A DNA stretch of 64,000 bases from Gracilibacillus oryzae (GTDB taxonomy: Bacteria > Bacillota > Bacilli > Bacillales > Amphibacillaceae), in NCBI RefSeq assembly GCF_009498735.1, contig NZ_ML762439.1:17868-81867 (forward strand). The letters run 5' to 3'. Below are positions 24,725 through 33,361 of this stretch, in pieces (the stretch's first letter is position 1; each line of letters begins with the position of its first letter). A program made the position numbers and the translations under genes. The notes beneath the pieces are model-generated. The model made no database searches. It saw nothing but the letters and a program-made list of their open reading frames with translations, and was not told the DNA's origin.

Positions 24725-25915
24725 ATGAGAATTAGTGTAAGACAAGGGGATTCATTATGGTATTACAGTCAATTATTTAATGTTCCATTATCACTGATTA
24801 TTGCATCTAACCCATCTGTATCACCTGCTCAGCTTTATATTGGACAGCAGCTTGATATTCCTGGGTATGTTACTCAATCCTATACAATACAAGCAAATGA
24901 TACACTTTGGACTATTGCGCAAAATACTAACATTCCTGTAGATAGCTTATTTTTACTGAATCCAGCTGTTCAAGCTTCTTATCTTCAAATCGGGCAACAA
25001 ATACTTATACCTGTACGAGTTACCAATCTCATCGTCACAGATATCAATCAGTATACATATGAAAAAATGATCAAGGATATTAATCAACTTATTTCCATCT
25101 ATCCATTTATCCGCAGGAGGTCTATTGGAAATTCCGTCTTAAATAAAGATCTTGTCGAATTAGAAATAGGGAATGGGCAGAGTATTCGTAACATAAATGG
25201 ATCTTTTCATGCTAATGAGTGGATTACAACACCTGTTATCATGCGGTTTATTAATCAATATGCACTGGCACTAACTAACTACCAGCCAATCAGAGGACTT
25301 AATCTTCTCCCTTTTTTTGATACAGTACGGTTATCTTTCGTTCCAATGGTGAATCCAGATGGTGTAAACCTTGTATTAAATGGTGCAGAAGCTGCCGGTA
25401 ATTTACGCGAGAATGTTTTACAAATAAATGGGCAAAATGCTGATTTCAGTAATTGGAAAGCTAATATCAATGGAGTTGATCTCAATAATCAATATCCAGC
25501 ATTATGGGAGACAGAAGCTGCTAGAAAACCAACTTCTCCAAGTCCAAGAGATTTTCCGGGATACCAGCCATTAACAGAGCCAGAAGCAATTGCAATGGCT
25601 CAACTCGCCGGAGAGAGGAATTTTGATATAATGAATGCCTTTCACACCCAGGGAGAAGTGATTTTTTGGGGTTTTGAAGGATTAGAACCACCTGAATCTG
25701 AGACGATCGTAAATGAATATCAGCGAGTTAGCGGCTATTTGCCTGTACAGTATGTTGATAGCTATGCGGGATATAAAGACTGGTTTATTCAACAGTTCCG
25801 AAAACCAGGTTTTACCGTGGAATTAGGTGAAGGAACTAACCCATTACCTATTGGCCAATTTAATGAAATCTATGAAGAAACGTTAGGAATCATGTTAGCT
25901 ACTTTATATTTATAA
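24725..25915 (+). CDS. LysM-M14 gamma-D-glutamyl-meso-diaminopimelate endopeptidase
   Basis: A 396-aa peptidoglycan peptide hydrolase of the endopeptidase I type. Two LysM repeats (VRQGDSLWYYSQLF to GQQLDIPG, and IQANDTLWTIAQNTN to GQQILIPV; residues about 4-100) bind the wall. The zinc carboxypeptidase domain has GSFHANEWITTPVI (His and Glu ligands), the RLSFVPMVNPDGVNL region, AFHTQGEVIFW (third ligand His) and TVELGEGTNPLP (catalytic Glu). No signal peptide is visible, as in sporulation endopeptidases of this kind. The start is ATG 24725 after GAGGAGGGC; the longer frame is leader DNA. Likely involved in spore cortex or wall turnover. Confidence 0.9.
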   Translation: MRISVRQGDSLWYYSQLFNVPLSLIIASNPSVSPAQLYIGQQLDIPGYVTQSYTIQANDTLWTIAQNTNIPVDSLFLLNPAVQASYLQIGQQILIPVRVTNLIVTDINQYTYEKMIKDINQLISIYPFIRRRSIGNSVLNKDLVELEIGNGQSIRNINGSFHANEWITTPVIMRFINQYALALTNYQPIRGLNLLPFFDTVRLSFVPMVNPDGVNLVLNGAEAAGNLRENVLQINGQNADFSNWKANINGVDLNNQYPALWETEAARKPTSPSPRDFPGYQPLTEPEAIAMAQLAGERNFDIMNAFHTQGEVIFWGFEGLEPPESETIVNEYQRVSGYLPVQYVDSYAGYKDWFIQQFRKPGFTVELGEGTNPLPIGQFNEIYEETLGIMLATLYL

Positions 25916-25934
25916 GATAAGACTTTGTGATAAT

Positions 25935-25975
25935 AAGAAAAAAGCAGATAAATAGAGAAAATCTATTTACCTGCT
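25935..25975 (-). terminator. Terminator between the endopeptidase and nitroreductase genes
   Basis: AGCAGATAAATAG (25943-25955) pairs with CTATTTACCTGCT (25963-25975) with one mismatch. The minus strand continues TTTTTTC, so it mainly serves the nitroreductase gene. Confidence 0.75.
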
Positions 25976-25976
25976 T

Positions 25977-26648
25977 CTATTCTATCCATTTAATCACATC
26001 ATGTAATGGTCTTCTTTTTTTGGCAGCTGGTTCTGCTTCACGGTAACCAAATGCAGCCATGACTGAAATGGAGAATGAATCATCCTCTAACAGTCCCTCT
26101 TCTCTCAAAAATTCGTTCATTTCCCTGATCGAAAATCCTTCAATCGGACATGAATCAATCCCGATTTGCGCGGCGGCTGTCATCGTATTAGCTAAGGCTA
26201 TATACGTTTGCTTACTTGCCCAATCAGATATTCTTCTTTCATCAGTTAGTTCAAAATCACTTTTTTGGAAGTTTTCAATCATGGATAGTAAACCTTCTAC
26301 TCGATCACCGGGATATTCGTGAATAGTTAGAAAATGATCTTTTAAGTAATCAGCGTCATACTTTAAGTCCTTTTGCGTTCTGGATAAATAGATAACAAAA
26401 TGACTTGCATCCATTATTTTTCCTTTGGCACCCCAGGAGATATCTTTTATCTTACGACGGAGTGTTTCATTTTGTACTATGAGAAAACGCCATGGTTCAA
26501 TCCCAAAAGAGCTGGGTGACAGGTATCCTGCTTCTAAAATAAAGCGAAAGTCATTTGTAGAGATCTTTTGGTTCGGGTCAAATTTTTTAGTAGCATGTCG
26601 AAAATGAAAAGCTTCAACTATCTCGCTCTTTTTTTGCTTCTTATCCAT
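25977..26648 (-). CDS. Nitroreductase-family NAD(P)H oxidoreductase
   Basis: A 223-aa flavoenzyme of the NfsB/YfkO type, reducing nitroaromatics, quinones or similar with FMN and NAD(P)H. The N-terminus has FHFRHATKKFDPNQKIS with the FMN-phosphate arginine (RHATKKF). SPSSFGIEPWRFLIVQN follows, then GIDSCPIEGFS and the C-terminal AFGYREAEPAAKKRRP. GGAGGTGGAAAT precedes ATG. It is monocistronic with its own hairpin. Physiological substrate unknown. Confidence 0.9.
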   Translation of the reverse strand: MDKKQKKSEIVEAFHFRHATKKFDPNQKISTNDFRFILEAGYLSPSSFGIEPWRFLIVQNETLRRKIKDISWGAKGKIMDASHFVIYLSRTQKDLKYDADYLKDHFLTIHEYPGDRVEGLLSMIENFQKSDFELTDERRISDWASKQTYIALANTMTAAAQIGIDSCPIEGFSIREMNEFLREEGLLEDDSFSISVMAAFGYREAEPAAKKRRPLHDVIKWIE

Positions 26649-26794
26649 ATTTCCACCTCCAAATAATCACACTTTCATTATACATCGGCATTCTGGGATG
26701 AACTATTAATTTGCTTTCCATCTCATAATGATCTCGATGTGTCTAGTATGGAGATTGGATAGGATACTCTCGCTTATCTGAGTTTGTATCCTTT

Positions 26795-27712
26795 TTATGG
26801 TAATTTATTTCCTGCTGCCCGATATAATTCGTACCATTCTTCCCGTGTTAAAGTAACTTCTGATGCTTTGGCTATATCCTTCAACCGCTCGACATTCATT
26901 GTCCCGACAACCGGCTGGATACGCGCCGGATGACGCAGGATCCATGCAATAGCAATCGCTGATTTTGTTACACCTTTTGTTACAGCATATTCAGCTAATT
27001 TTTGGTTTAGGTCAGGAAATTGATCATTATCAACAAAAACACCCTCAAAGAATCCATGTTGAAACGGTGACCATGCCTGGATAGTCATATCATGAACTCT
27101 ACTGTAGTCCAGGATACTCCCGTCTCGAACGATAGCTGGTTCATGCAGCATATTGACATTTAGACCAGCATCAATCATCGGTGTAAACATCATACTTAAC
27201 TGTAATTGATTCGCAATTAAATCTTGATCAACATATTTTTTCAATAGTTCTACTTGCATCGGGTTATGATTACTTACACCAAAATGTCGCACCTTACCGT
27301 CACGTTTTAATTGGTTAAATGCTTCAGCAACCTCTTCCGGCTCCACAAGTGTATCTGGTCTATGAAGTAATAATACATCTATATACTCTGTTTTCAGACG
27401 TTTCAAGCTTCCTTCAACCGAATCAATAATATGTTCTTTTGAAAAATCAAAGAAGCCTTTTCGTATCCCGCATTTTGTTTGAATAACCATTTTTTCTCGT
27501 ACTGCAGGAGTCATATTTATTGCATCTGCAAATATTTCTTCAGACTTCCCACCACCATAAATATCTGCATGGTCGAAAAAATCAATGCCAAGTTCCAGCG
27601 CATTTTCAATCACTTTGTTAGCTTCCAGAGTAGACAATTGATCGATTCGCATACAACCAAGCGAAATTTCACTTGCAAGTAAACCACTTTTCCCTAGCTC
27701 TAATTTTTTCAT
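26795..27712 (-). CDS. Aldo/keto reductase (YdhF-like)
   Basis: A 305-aa NADPH-dependent oxidoreductase with a TIM barrel. The catalytic tetrad is visible: Asp and Tyr in FFDHADIYGGG, Lys in MVIQTKCGI, His in VLLLHRPD. HFGVSNHNPMQVELL and the C-terminal QPVVGTMNVERLKDIAKA are standard cofactor-binding parts. It matches the YdhF subgroup (beginning MKKLELGKSGLLASEISLGCM). ATG 27712 is used since GAGGTGACAACA lies just before it; the longer frame runs into the leader. Monocistronic; substrate unknown. Confidence 0.9.
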   Translation of the reverse strand: MKKLELGKSGLLASEISLGCMRIDQLSTLEANKVIENALELGIDFFDHADIYGGGKSEEIFADAINMTPAVREKMVIQTKCGIRKGFFDFSKEHIIDSVEGSLKRLKTEYIDVLLLHRPDTLVEPEEVAEAFNQLKRDGKVRHFGVSNHNPMQVELLKKYVDQDLIANQLQLSMMFTPMIDAGLNVNMLHEPAIVRDGSILDYSRVHDMTIQAWSPFQHGFFEGVFVDNDQFPDLNQKLAEYAVTKGVTKSAIAIAWILRHPARIQPVVGTMNVERLKDIAKASEVTLTREEWYELYRAAGNKLP

Positions 27713-27824
27713 TGTTGTCACCTCTACTCTAAAATTTAGACTCATTTTATCATAAATGATTATTGTAAGCGATTAATCAGTTCTGTAATCCTAATGTTTT
27801 TCTATTGCTTGATAAACGATTTTA

Positions 27825-27871
27825 TAAAAAAACAACCATTCTTCCTTTTGGGTTTAAGGAAGATGGTCGTT
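27825..27871 (-). terminator. Terminator of the fructokinase gene
   Basis: On the minus strand AACGACCATCTTCCTT pairs with AAGGAAGAATGGTTGTT (one bulge) and is followed by TTTTTTA. Confidence 0.8.
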
Positions 27872-27876
27872 TTGAT

Positions 27877-28746
27877 TTATTCACCCATTGCCAGATATAG
27901 AGCGCCTTTTACCCCAGCTTCATCTGTAAGTCCTGGCGGCACAATATATCGGTCTATTTCGTTTTCTGTTAGATATGGCGAACTTACATAACCATTGAGC
28001 ATCTTTAAGACATTCTTTCTTATTAATGGGAACAATTGCTGCTGTTTCATCACACCGCCACCCATAATAATTCTTTCAGGTGACAAAATATAAATATAAT
28101 TAGTCAAAGCCTGCGCTAAGTAATATGCTTCCATTTCCCAGACTTTCTGGTCTTCAGCGAGTTCATGACCTTTTTTGCCCCATCGTTTTTCCAGTGACGG
28201 CCCTGCAGCAATCCCCTCCAGACAGTCTTTATGGTATGGACATGTGCCTTCATATGTATCTTCTGGATGTCGTCTTACTTTTATGTGACCCATTTCTGAA
28301 TGGGAAAGTCCTTTTAATGTTTTTCCTTGGAAGTAAGCACCCGCACCAATACCTGTTCCTACGGTAATATATAAGCAGCTGTTTACATCTGTTGCATTTC
28401 CCCACTTAGACTCTGACATTGCAGCAACATTCACATCCGTGTCAATGATAATTGGGACACCGAGCTCTTGCTTCAAAGTGTCGCCCAAAGGATAGTCTAT
28501 CCAATCGGTTTTCGGAGTTTTCTGCAATTGGCCATATGTCTCACTATTTTCATTAATATCGATTGGGCCAAATCCTCCTAAACCAAGCTTTTCAATGCCT
28601 TTGCCTTTAAAAAAATCCAGGATCTTGGGCACCGTAATCTCTGGATGTTCGGTTGGAATTACCACTTTTTCCAGTATCTCGCCTTGATCATTTCCAACTC
28701 CCAGAACGAATTTCGTTCCACCAGCTTCTATTGCACCTAACTTCAA
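27877..28746 (-). CDS. scrK: ROK-family fructokinase
   Basis: Phosphorylates free fructose (from sucrose 6-phosphate cleavage) to fructose 6-phosphate. The 289-aa chain has GAIEAGGTKFVLGVG (phosphate loop), GFGPIDIN, DTDVNVAAMSES, TVGTGIGAGAYFQGK and the zinc site with HPEDTYEGTCPYHKDCLEG. This ROK fructokinase subfamily (also called GmuE/YdhR) is usual in scr loci. The start is TTG 28746, 8 bases after GGAGG. It is separated from scrB by an opposing 98-aa gene, so it has its own promoter, but it completes the sucrose pathway. Confidence 0.88.
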   Translation of the reverse strand: MKLGAIEAGGTKFVLGVGNDQGEILEKVVIPTEHPEITVPKILDFFKGKGIEKLGLGGFGPIDINENSETYGQLQKTPKTDWIDYPLGDTLKQELGVPIIIDTDVNVAAMSESKWGNATDVNSCLYITVGTGIGAGAYFQGKTLKGLSHSEMGHIKVRRHPEDTYEGTCPYHKDCLEGIAAGPSLEKRWGKKGHELAEDQKVWEMEAYYLAQALTNYIYILSPERIIMGGGVMKQQQLFPLIRKNVLKMLNGYVSSPYLTENEIDRYIVPPGLTDEAGVKGALYLAMGE

Positions 28747-28889
28747 TTCTATGACCTCCTCTTATGGATAAAGCGTATTCTTTTATTGTAGCATAATTCA
28801 GATTTTACTAACTAAAAAACAGTTAATTGGGCAAATTACTATAAAGTGAGATTTTGATTCCCTACTACTTAAAAAGGAGAGCTTTGTAT

Positions 28890-29186
28890 ATGACTGTTGA
28901 ATTCTTTATGATAATTGGAATACTTACAGGAAGTTTAATCATCTTATTAAAACATTGGCTGTTATTACTTGTTCAGGTTATCTATCAAATTGTTGCAATA
29001 AATACACCAGATCTTGTTTTCCATTTGTTGGTTTTTATTCAAATACTATTTGGTTTATGGATTTTCTATCGCACGATTCGGGCAATTGACTATTTTTACA
29101 CATTGGAGCTGGATCAGATTGAACGTATCCCGCAAAAATATACAAAAGGCGGCAGATTAGGTCAGAAAAAGCATTTCCTTTTTTAA
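28890..29186 (+). CDS. Small membrane protein, unknown
   Basis: A 98-aa protein beginning MTVEFFMIIGILTGSLIILL, with ATG 28890 preceded by AAAGGAGAGC. It has two long hydrophobic segments (residues about 3-35 and 45-70) and a basic tail KYTKGGRLGQKKH. It lies opposite to and between scrK and scrB, without a family I recognise. A hairpin overlapping its stop ends both this gene and scrB. It may be unrelated to sucrose use. Confidence 0.6.
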   Translation: MTVEFFMIIGILTGSLIILLKHWLLLLVQVIYQIVAINTPDLVFHLLVFIQILFGLWIFYRTIRAIDYFYTLELDQIERIPQKYTKGGRLGQKKHFLF

Positions 29187-29201
29187 TAGAAATGCTTTTT
29201 C
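29165..29201. terminator. Convergent terminator
   Basis: GAAAAAGCATTTC pairs with GAAATGCTTTTTC. It overlaps the stop region of the 98-aa gene and lies before the scrB stop at 29217. Confidence 0.75.
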
Positions 29202-29216
29202 GACTCTTTTCATTTC

Positions 29217-30611
29217 TTATTTAGCTAATTCCCAAACAGTCAGTTCTCCATTTGCCTGAATGGTGAGCTTATTGTTGGAAGGTTCTGCAAAGATTCTTGA
29301 TGTAAAGACAATTTCCCCATCATTGATGAAAATTTCTATAGAAGAATGATCGATCAGACATTGTATATCTGTAAGCTGTTCTGCGACTGCTACACGTTCT
29401 TCTGTCCCAGTTCCGTCTAATTTTGGGCGTAACAACTGGACATAGTGGGTACTGGTGTCAAAATGCAGTTTTAAATGTTCGAAAAAATCAATTTTAACAT
29501 TTTCATTTGCCTGGATATCCAATTTAATTTCACTTGCTTTAGGGATATCTTTCATAATGATTTTCTGAGTATTTAATTCTAAGTGATACTTCTGTTGTTT
29601 GCGTAGCTGTTTTAATTCTTCAACAGGCTTCTGGAGAATACGTCCATTTTTATATGTTAGTTCTCTCGGAATTGTCAATTGATGTACCCATCCATTTTCG
29701 ATTGTCGGGTGTAATTGCTCATCTTGGTCCGGCACTCCCATCCAGCCAATTAACAGTCTTCTGCCTTGATCATCCATTGTCGTCTGTGGTGCATAAAACT
29801 CAAACCCATGATCTAATTCGACAAACTCTTCATGTAAAAATTGATTGGTTCCTTTATTCCATTTCCCTGCTATATAACCTGTCTGATGAATATTGCGGTA
29901 ATCAATCCCGGAAGCAGACAGTCCCTGAGGAGAAAATAATAAAATATCTGTACCATTTAATGAAAAGAAATCTGGACATTCCCACATATATCCAAAACCA
30001 TCTGCTAACATACCACCGAACTGCCATTTTTTTAAATCTTCAGAAGAAAACCACACAACACTGCCTTCTTCCTTTTCCGTTTGTGCTCCTACCACCATGT
30101 AATAACGATCATGTTCCTGCCATACCTTCGGGTCACGGAAATGGGCAGTATATCCACCAGGCACTTCAATTTGAACTCCCAGTTTTTCAAAATTCCTGCC
30201 GTCTTTCGATACAGCAAGACACTGATACGCTTCTCTAATGTTATTATTTTTTACATTACCTGTATAATATAATAACAGCTCTTCATTGAAAGAGATGGCA
30301 CTGCCTGAATAACACCCATCTTTATCAAACCAGTCACTTGGTGCAAGTGCTATTGGTTCTTCCTTCCAATTAATCATATCTTCAGAAGAAACATGTCCCC
30401 AAAACTTTGCACCATGTCCAGCTTTAAATGGCATCCACTGATAAAATAAATGATAAGTTCCATTCCACTGAATCCATCCATTCGGATCATTAATTAACCC
30501 TACTGGTGGTGCAATATGATAAAGTGGATAGAATGGATCTTTTTTGACAATGGATCCTTTCTCATTCACTTGATCTGATGCTTTTTTCTTTAGTTGCTGA
30601 TCTAGACTCAT
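29217..30611 (-). CDS. scrB: Sucrose-6-phosphate hydrolase (GH32)
   Basis: Cleaves sucrose 6-phosphate, delivered by the PTS, to glucose 6-phosphate and fructose. It is a 464-aa intracellular GH32 enzyme. The catalytic residues lie in LINDPNGWIQWNG (nucleophile Asp), HFRDPKVW (transition-state Asp) and MWECPDFF (acid/base Glu), followed by a C-terminal beta-sandwich. The start is ATG 30611 after AAGGGA; the GTG at 30629 is upstream of that site. It lies 24 bp downstream of scrA, in one transcript. Confidence 0.95.
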   Translation of the reverse strand: MSLDQQLKKKASDQVNEKGSIVKKDPFYPLYHIAPPVGLINDPNGWIQWNGTYHLFYQWMPFKAGHGAKFWGHVSSEDMINWKEEPIALAPSDWFDKDGCYSGSAISFNEELLLYYTGNVKNNNIREAYQCLAVSKDGRNFEKLGVQIEVPGGYTAHFRDPKVWQEHDRYYMVVGAQTEKEEGSVVWFSSEDLKKWQFGGMLADGFGYMWECPDFFSLNGTDILLFSPQGLSASGIDYRNIHQTGYIAGKWNKGTNQFLHEEFVELDHGFEFYAPQTTMDDQGRRLLIGWMGVPDQDEQLHPTIENGWVHQLTIPRELTYKNGRILQKPVEELKQLRKQQKYHLELNTQKIIMKDIPKASEIKLDIQANENVKIDFFEHLKLHFDTSTHYVQLLRPKLDGTGTEERVAVAEQLTDIQCLIDHSSIEIFINDGEIVFTSRIFAEPSNNKLTIQANGELTVWELAK

Positions 30612-30635
30612 TCTGTGCCATCCCTTCACCTGGAG

Positions 30636-32027
30636 TTATTTTGATTGTTCTTCTTTATAGCCAAAGAAATAAGTTAGAAGAAATGCTGTCGCAATTGCTG
30701 CAATATTAACTAGCAGATACAGCAATAATTGATCATTTAAATAAAGTAATATACCTGGAATTGCGGTTACTGCCATCCCTGTTGCTTTAAGCTGCAGAAG
30801 TGATGCGAGGAAACCGCCGACGCCCCCACCGATCAGTCCCATAATAAATGGTTTTCCATAACGCAAGTTCACACCGAATATTGCCGGTTCTGTAATACCT
30901 AAAAATGCGGACAAAGAGGAAGGCAAAGCTAGTGCTTTTACTTTCTTTGATTTTGCTTTTAAGCCGACTGCAAGTGTAGCGCCACCCTGTGCAGCAATGG
31001 CTGCCGAGATAAGTGGATTAAATGGGTTAAAACTTAAATTCTCTAATAATTGAATTTCCAGCAAATTAAATATATGATGCACACCTGTTATAACAATGAT
31101 CTGGTGCAAGAAACCGATAATCAATCCACTTAAACCAAATGGCAGTTCTAATACGGCAATTGTCCCTTCAAAAATCCAATTTTCCACAACATGTAGAATT
31201 GGTCCTAACGCGAATAATGATAGAATGATCATTACTAGTAATACTAGAAAAGGAGTTAAAATAAGATCCAATGCTTCAGGGACACGCTTACGGAAAAACT
31301 TTTCTACTTTAGCTCCAACTAAACCTGCAAAGAAGGCTGGTAATACTGATCCCTGGTATCCAATCACAGGGATGAAATCAAAGAAGTAGATTGGTTCAAC
31401 ACCGCCGCCTGCGACATTCCATGCATTTGGAAATGATGGAGAAACCAGCATTAAACCAAGCACTAAACCACTGACAGGAGTTCCGCCAAAAACTCTGAAG
31501 GTTGACCATGCAACAAGTGCAGGCAGGAAGACAAATGCGGTATCTGTCAATACTTCGGTGAATAAAAGGAAATTATCTGAAATACTGTCTGGTGTTAATC
31601 CAAATAAAGCCAGTATTTGTTCTTGTGTTACCAGTCCCCTTAACCCCATGAATAACCCTGTTGCAACGAGAACTGGAATTATTGGAACAAATACATCACC
31701 AAATGTACGGATTGCTCGCTGAAATGCGGTTCCTTCTTTTTTTGCATCTTCTTTCACTTCTGTTTCCTTGCTGCCAGATACTCCAATGCCTTCGATTGCC
31801 TCATAGATCCGGTTAACAGTGCCTGTACCAAAAATTATCTGGTATTGTCCAGAATTGAAGAACGCTCCTTTCACTTTATCGATTTGTTCCACTTTTTCGT
31901 CATCAATTTTTTCACGATCGTTTACAACAATTCTAAGCCGAGTTGCACAATGAGCGATCGATTGGACATTTTCTGATCCGCCAATTGATTCAATGACCTG
32001 TTTTGCAATTTCTTCATTACTTGCCAC
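30636..32027 (-). CDS. scrA: PTS sucrose-specific EIIBC component
   Basis: Imports and phosphorylates sucrose. The 463-aa protein has an N-terminal EIIB domain (phosphorylated Cys in IAHCATRLRIV, about residue 27) joined to a ten-helix EIIC domain (GVHHIFNLLEIQLLE and GITEPAIFGVNLRYGKPF are typical). No EIIA domain is attached, so a glucose-type EIIA must be supplied in trans. The start is GTG 32027 with AGGAGGAATT before it. It is the first gene of scrA-scrB. A -35 TTGAAA/-10 TAAATA promoter and two LacI-type operators lie between it and scrR. Confidence 0.94.
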   Translation of the reverse strand: MASNEEIAKQVIESIGGSENVQSIAHCATRLRIVVNDREKIDDEKVEQIDKVKGAFFNSGQYQIIFGTGTVNRIYEAIEGIGVSGSKETEVKEDAKKEGTAFQRAIRTFGDVFVPIIPVLVATGLFMGLRGLVTQEQILALFGLTPDSISDNFLLFTEVLTDTAFVFLPALVAWSTFRVFGGTPVSGLVLGLMLVSPSFPNAWNVAGGGVEPIYFFDFIPVIGYQGSVLPAFFAGLVGAKVEKFFRKRVPEALDLILTPFLVLLVMIILSLFALGPILHVVENWIFEGTIAVLELPFGLSGLIIGFLHQIIVITGVHHIFNLLEIQLLENLSFNPFNPLISAAIAAQGGATLAVGLKAKSKKVKALALPSSLSAFLGITEPAIFGVNLRYGKPFIMGLIGGGVGGFLASLLQLKATGMAVTAIPGILLYLNDQLLLYLLVNIAAIATAFLLTYFFGYKEEQSK

Positions 32028-32069
32028 AATAATTCCTCCTTTTTTGTGAGATCGATTCCATGTTTTGTA

Positions 32070-32098
32070 TATTTATGAGCTTCATCTTTCTATTTCAA
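32070..32098 (-). promoter_or_regulatory. scrAB promoter
   Basis: On the minus strand TTGAAA (32093-32098), a 17-bp spacer and TAAATA (32070-32075) form a sigma-A-type promoter 43 bp upstream of scrA. Confidence 0.6.
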
Positions 32099-32129
32099 TT
32101 GTTGGATGAAAGAGTTTCTATAACTCATT

Positions 32130-32147
32130 TGTGGTATCGTTCCCACA
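32130..32147. promoter_or_regulatory. ScrR-type operator 1
   Basis: TGTGGTATCGTTCCCACA is a LacI-family pseudo-palindrome with a central CG. It repeats, with few changes, at 32174. It lies upstream of the scrAB -35. Confidence 0.7.
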
Positions 32148-32154
32148 TTTCATA

Positions 32155-32202
32155 ATAAAAAACATAAATGATTTGTGGAATCGTTCCCAACTCATTTATG
32201 TT
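32155..32202 (-). terminator. scrR terminator with operator 2 inside its loop
   Basis: AACATAAATGA (32161-32171) pairs with TCATTTATGTT (32192-32202), and TTTTTTA follows on the minus strand. The loop holds TGTGGAATCGTTCCCAAC (32174-32191), almost the same as operator 1, spaced 44 bp from it. Confidence 0.75.
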
Positions 32203-32207
32203 TTGTA

Positions 32208-33194
32208 TCATACACTATTTCTTTTGAGAAGTCTATAGTCGTGAATAATTTTTTTGATTGCTTTTTCTCCTGTTATTTCTTCTATTAATAATTCGGCAGC
32301 AATAACACCTGCTTCTTTATTAAGAAAATCGATTACTGTTAAACTCGGCTCAATAAATTGGGATAACCTTGACGCACCAGTTGCTGCAACTGCAATATCT
32401 TTTGGGATTTGTAATTGTTGTTCTTTTAAAAATTGCATGGCTCCGACAGCTATTTGATCAGTAACTGCAAATACTGCATCCGGTTTTTTGTTATTCTTAT
32501 TCCAAATTTCCTTAATTGAATCGTAACCTGAATCGATACTGAAGTCTCCTTGAACAATCCAGTCCTCATTAATCATTAACTGATGTTGATTCAATGTATC
32601 TACAAATCCTCTTTTTCTCTCTATTCCCACTGCCGGATCATCTTCTCCCACTCCAATAAATGCAATATTTTGATATCCTTTTTGGATCAGGTATGCGATT
32701 ATCTCTCTTGTTGCATTATAGTCAGGATATATTACTGATGAAATGTTGGGGAATTCCTGACCTAAGGCTACAATTGGAAGTGCTGCTTTTTCAATTGCGT
32801 TGATTAGCGGTTTTTCTGTATTGGTTGCAAGTAAAAGAATACCATCTACATTTCTTGACTGTAATAATCTTATAAACTCAATTTCTTTCTCACTTTCCAT
32901 TGATGTTGTTGTCAAAAGCATCTGGTAGTCATTTTGCTGTAAGATTTGATTAATTCCTCCGACAACTCGACTTGCTGTTTCTGTACTGATTTTTGGCAGA
33001 ATCACACCAATGACACCCGTCTTCTTTGTGCGTAAAGATTTTGCGGACTGGCTAGGTATATATCCAGTTTCTTCAATAACTTTCATAATTCTTTTTTTGG
33101 CATCTTCACTTACATAACCATTATCGTTCAAATATCTGGAAACAGTCGAACGGGAAACTTCTGCTAATTTGGCTATATCATTTATTGTGGTCAT
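32208..33194 (-). CDS. scrR: LacI-family sucrose operon repressor
   Basis: A 328-aa LacI/GalR regulator. TTINDIAKLAEVSRSTVSRYLNDNGYVSEDAKKRI is the helix-turn-helix, SQSAKSLRTKKT the hinge, and a periplasmic-binding-protein-like sensor domain follows (GVIGVILPKISTETASRVVGGI). It lies upstream of scrA on the same strand, and two matching operators sit between them. Sucrose-derived fructose or phosphosugar is the likely inducer. GAGAGGATTTGATCA precedes ATG. Its terminator contains one operator, so repressor binding could affect read-through or looping. Confidence 0.9.
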   Translation of the reverse strand: MTTINDIAKLAEVSRSTVSRYLNDNGYVSEDAKKRIMKVIEETGYIPSQSAKSLRTKKTGVIGVILPKISTETASRVVGGINQILQQNDYQMLLTTTSMESEKEIEFIRLLQSRNVDGILLLATNTEKPLINAIEKAALPIVALGQEFPNISSVIYPDYNATREIIAYLIQKGYQNIAFIGVGEDDPAVGIERKRGFVDTLNQHQLMINEDWIVQGDFSIDSGYDSIKEIWNKNNKKPDAVFAVTDQIAVGAMQFLKEQQLQIPKDIAVAATGASRLSQFIEPSLTVIDFLNKEAGVIAAELLIEEITGEKAIKKIIHDYRLLKRNSV

Positions 33195-33361
33195 TGATCA
33201 AATCCTCTCTCACCATACTCTTTACTTATTGTAGCGGATTCTAAATAAATAATAAACCAATATAACAACTTTACCGAACAAACTTTCTCTATTTGTTTCT
33301 TGGTAATTGTGTTTAGTTTTCTGCTATAATATGTTGGTCAAACTAAAATAAAGGAGCTATT

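Noticed and set aside
26755..26800. Hairpin AGGATAC/GTATCCT after the aldo/keto reductase gene
   Set aside because: Seven-base stem with a long loop and its T-run on the wrong strand for the only neighbouring gene end; too weak to call.
27764..27777. cre-like TGTAAGCGATTAAT upstream of the aldo/keto reductase
   Set aside because: The first half fits the CcpA consensus, but the terminal CA is missing (AT instead), so it is too weak to list.
29654..30238. 194-codon open frame opposite scrB
   Set aside because: Antisense to GH32 catalytic motifs; no ribosome site or family resemblance.
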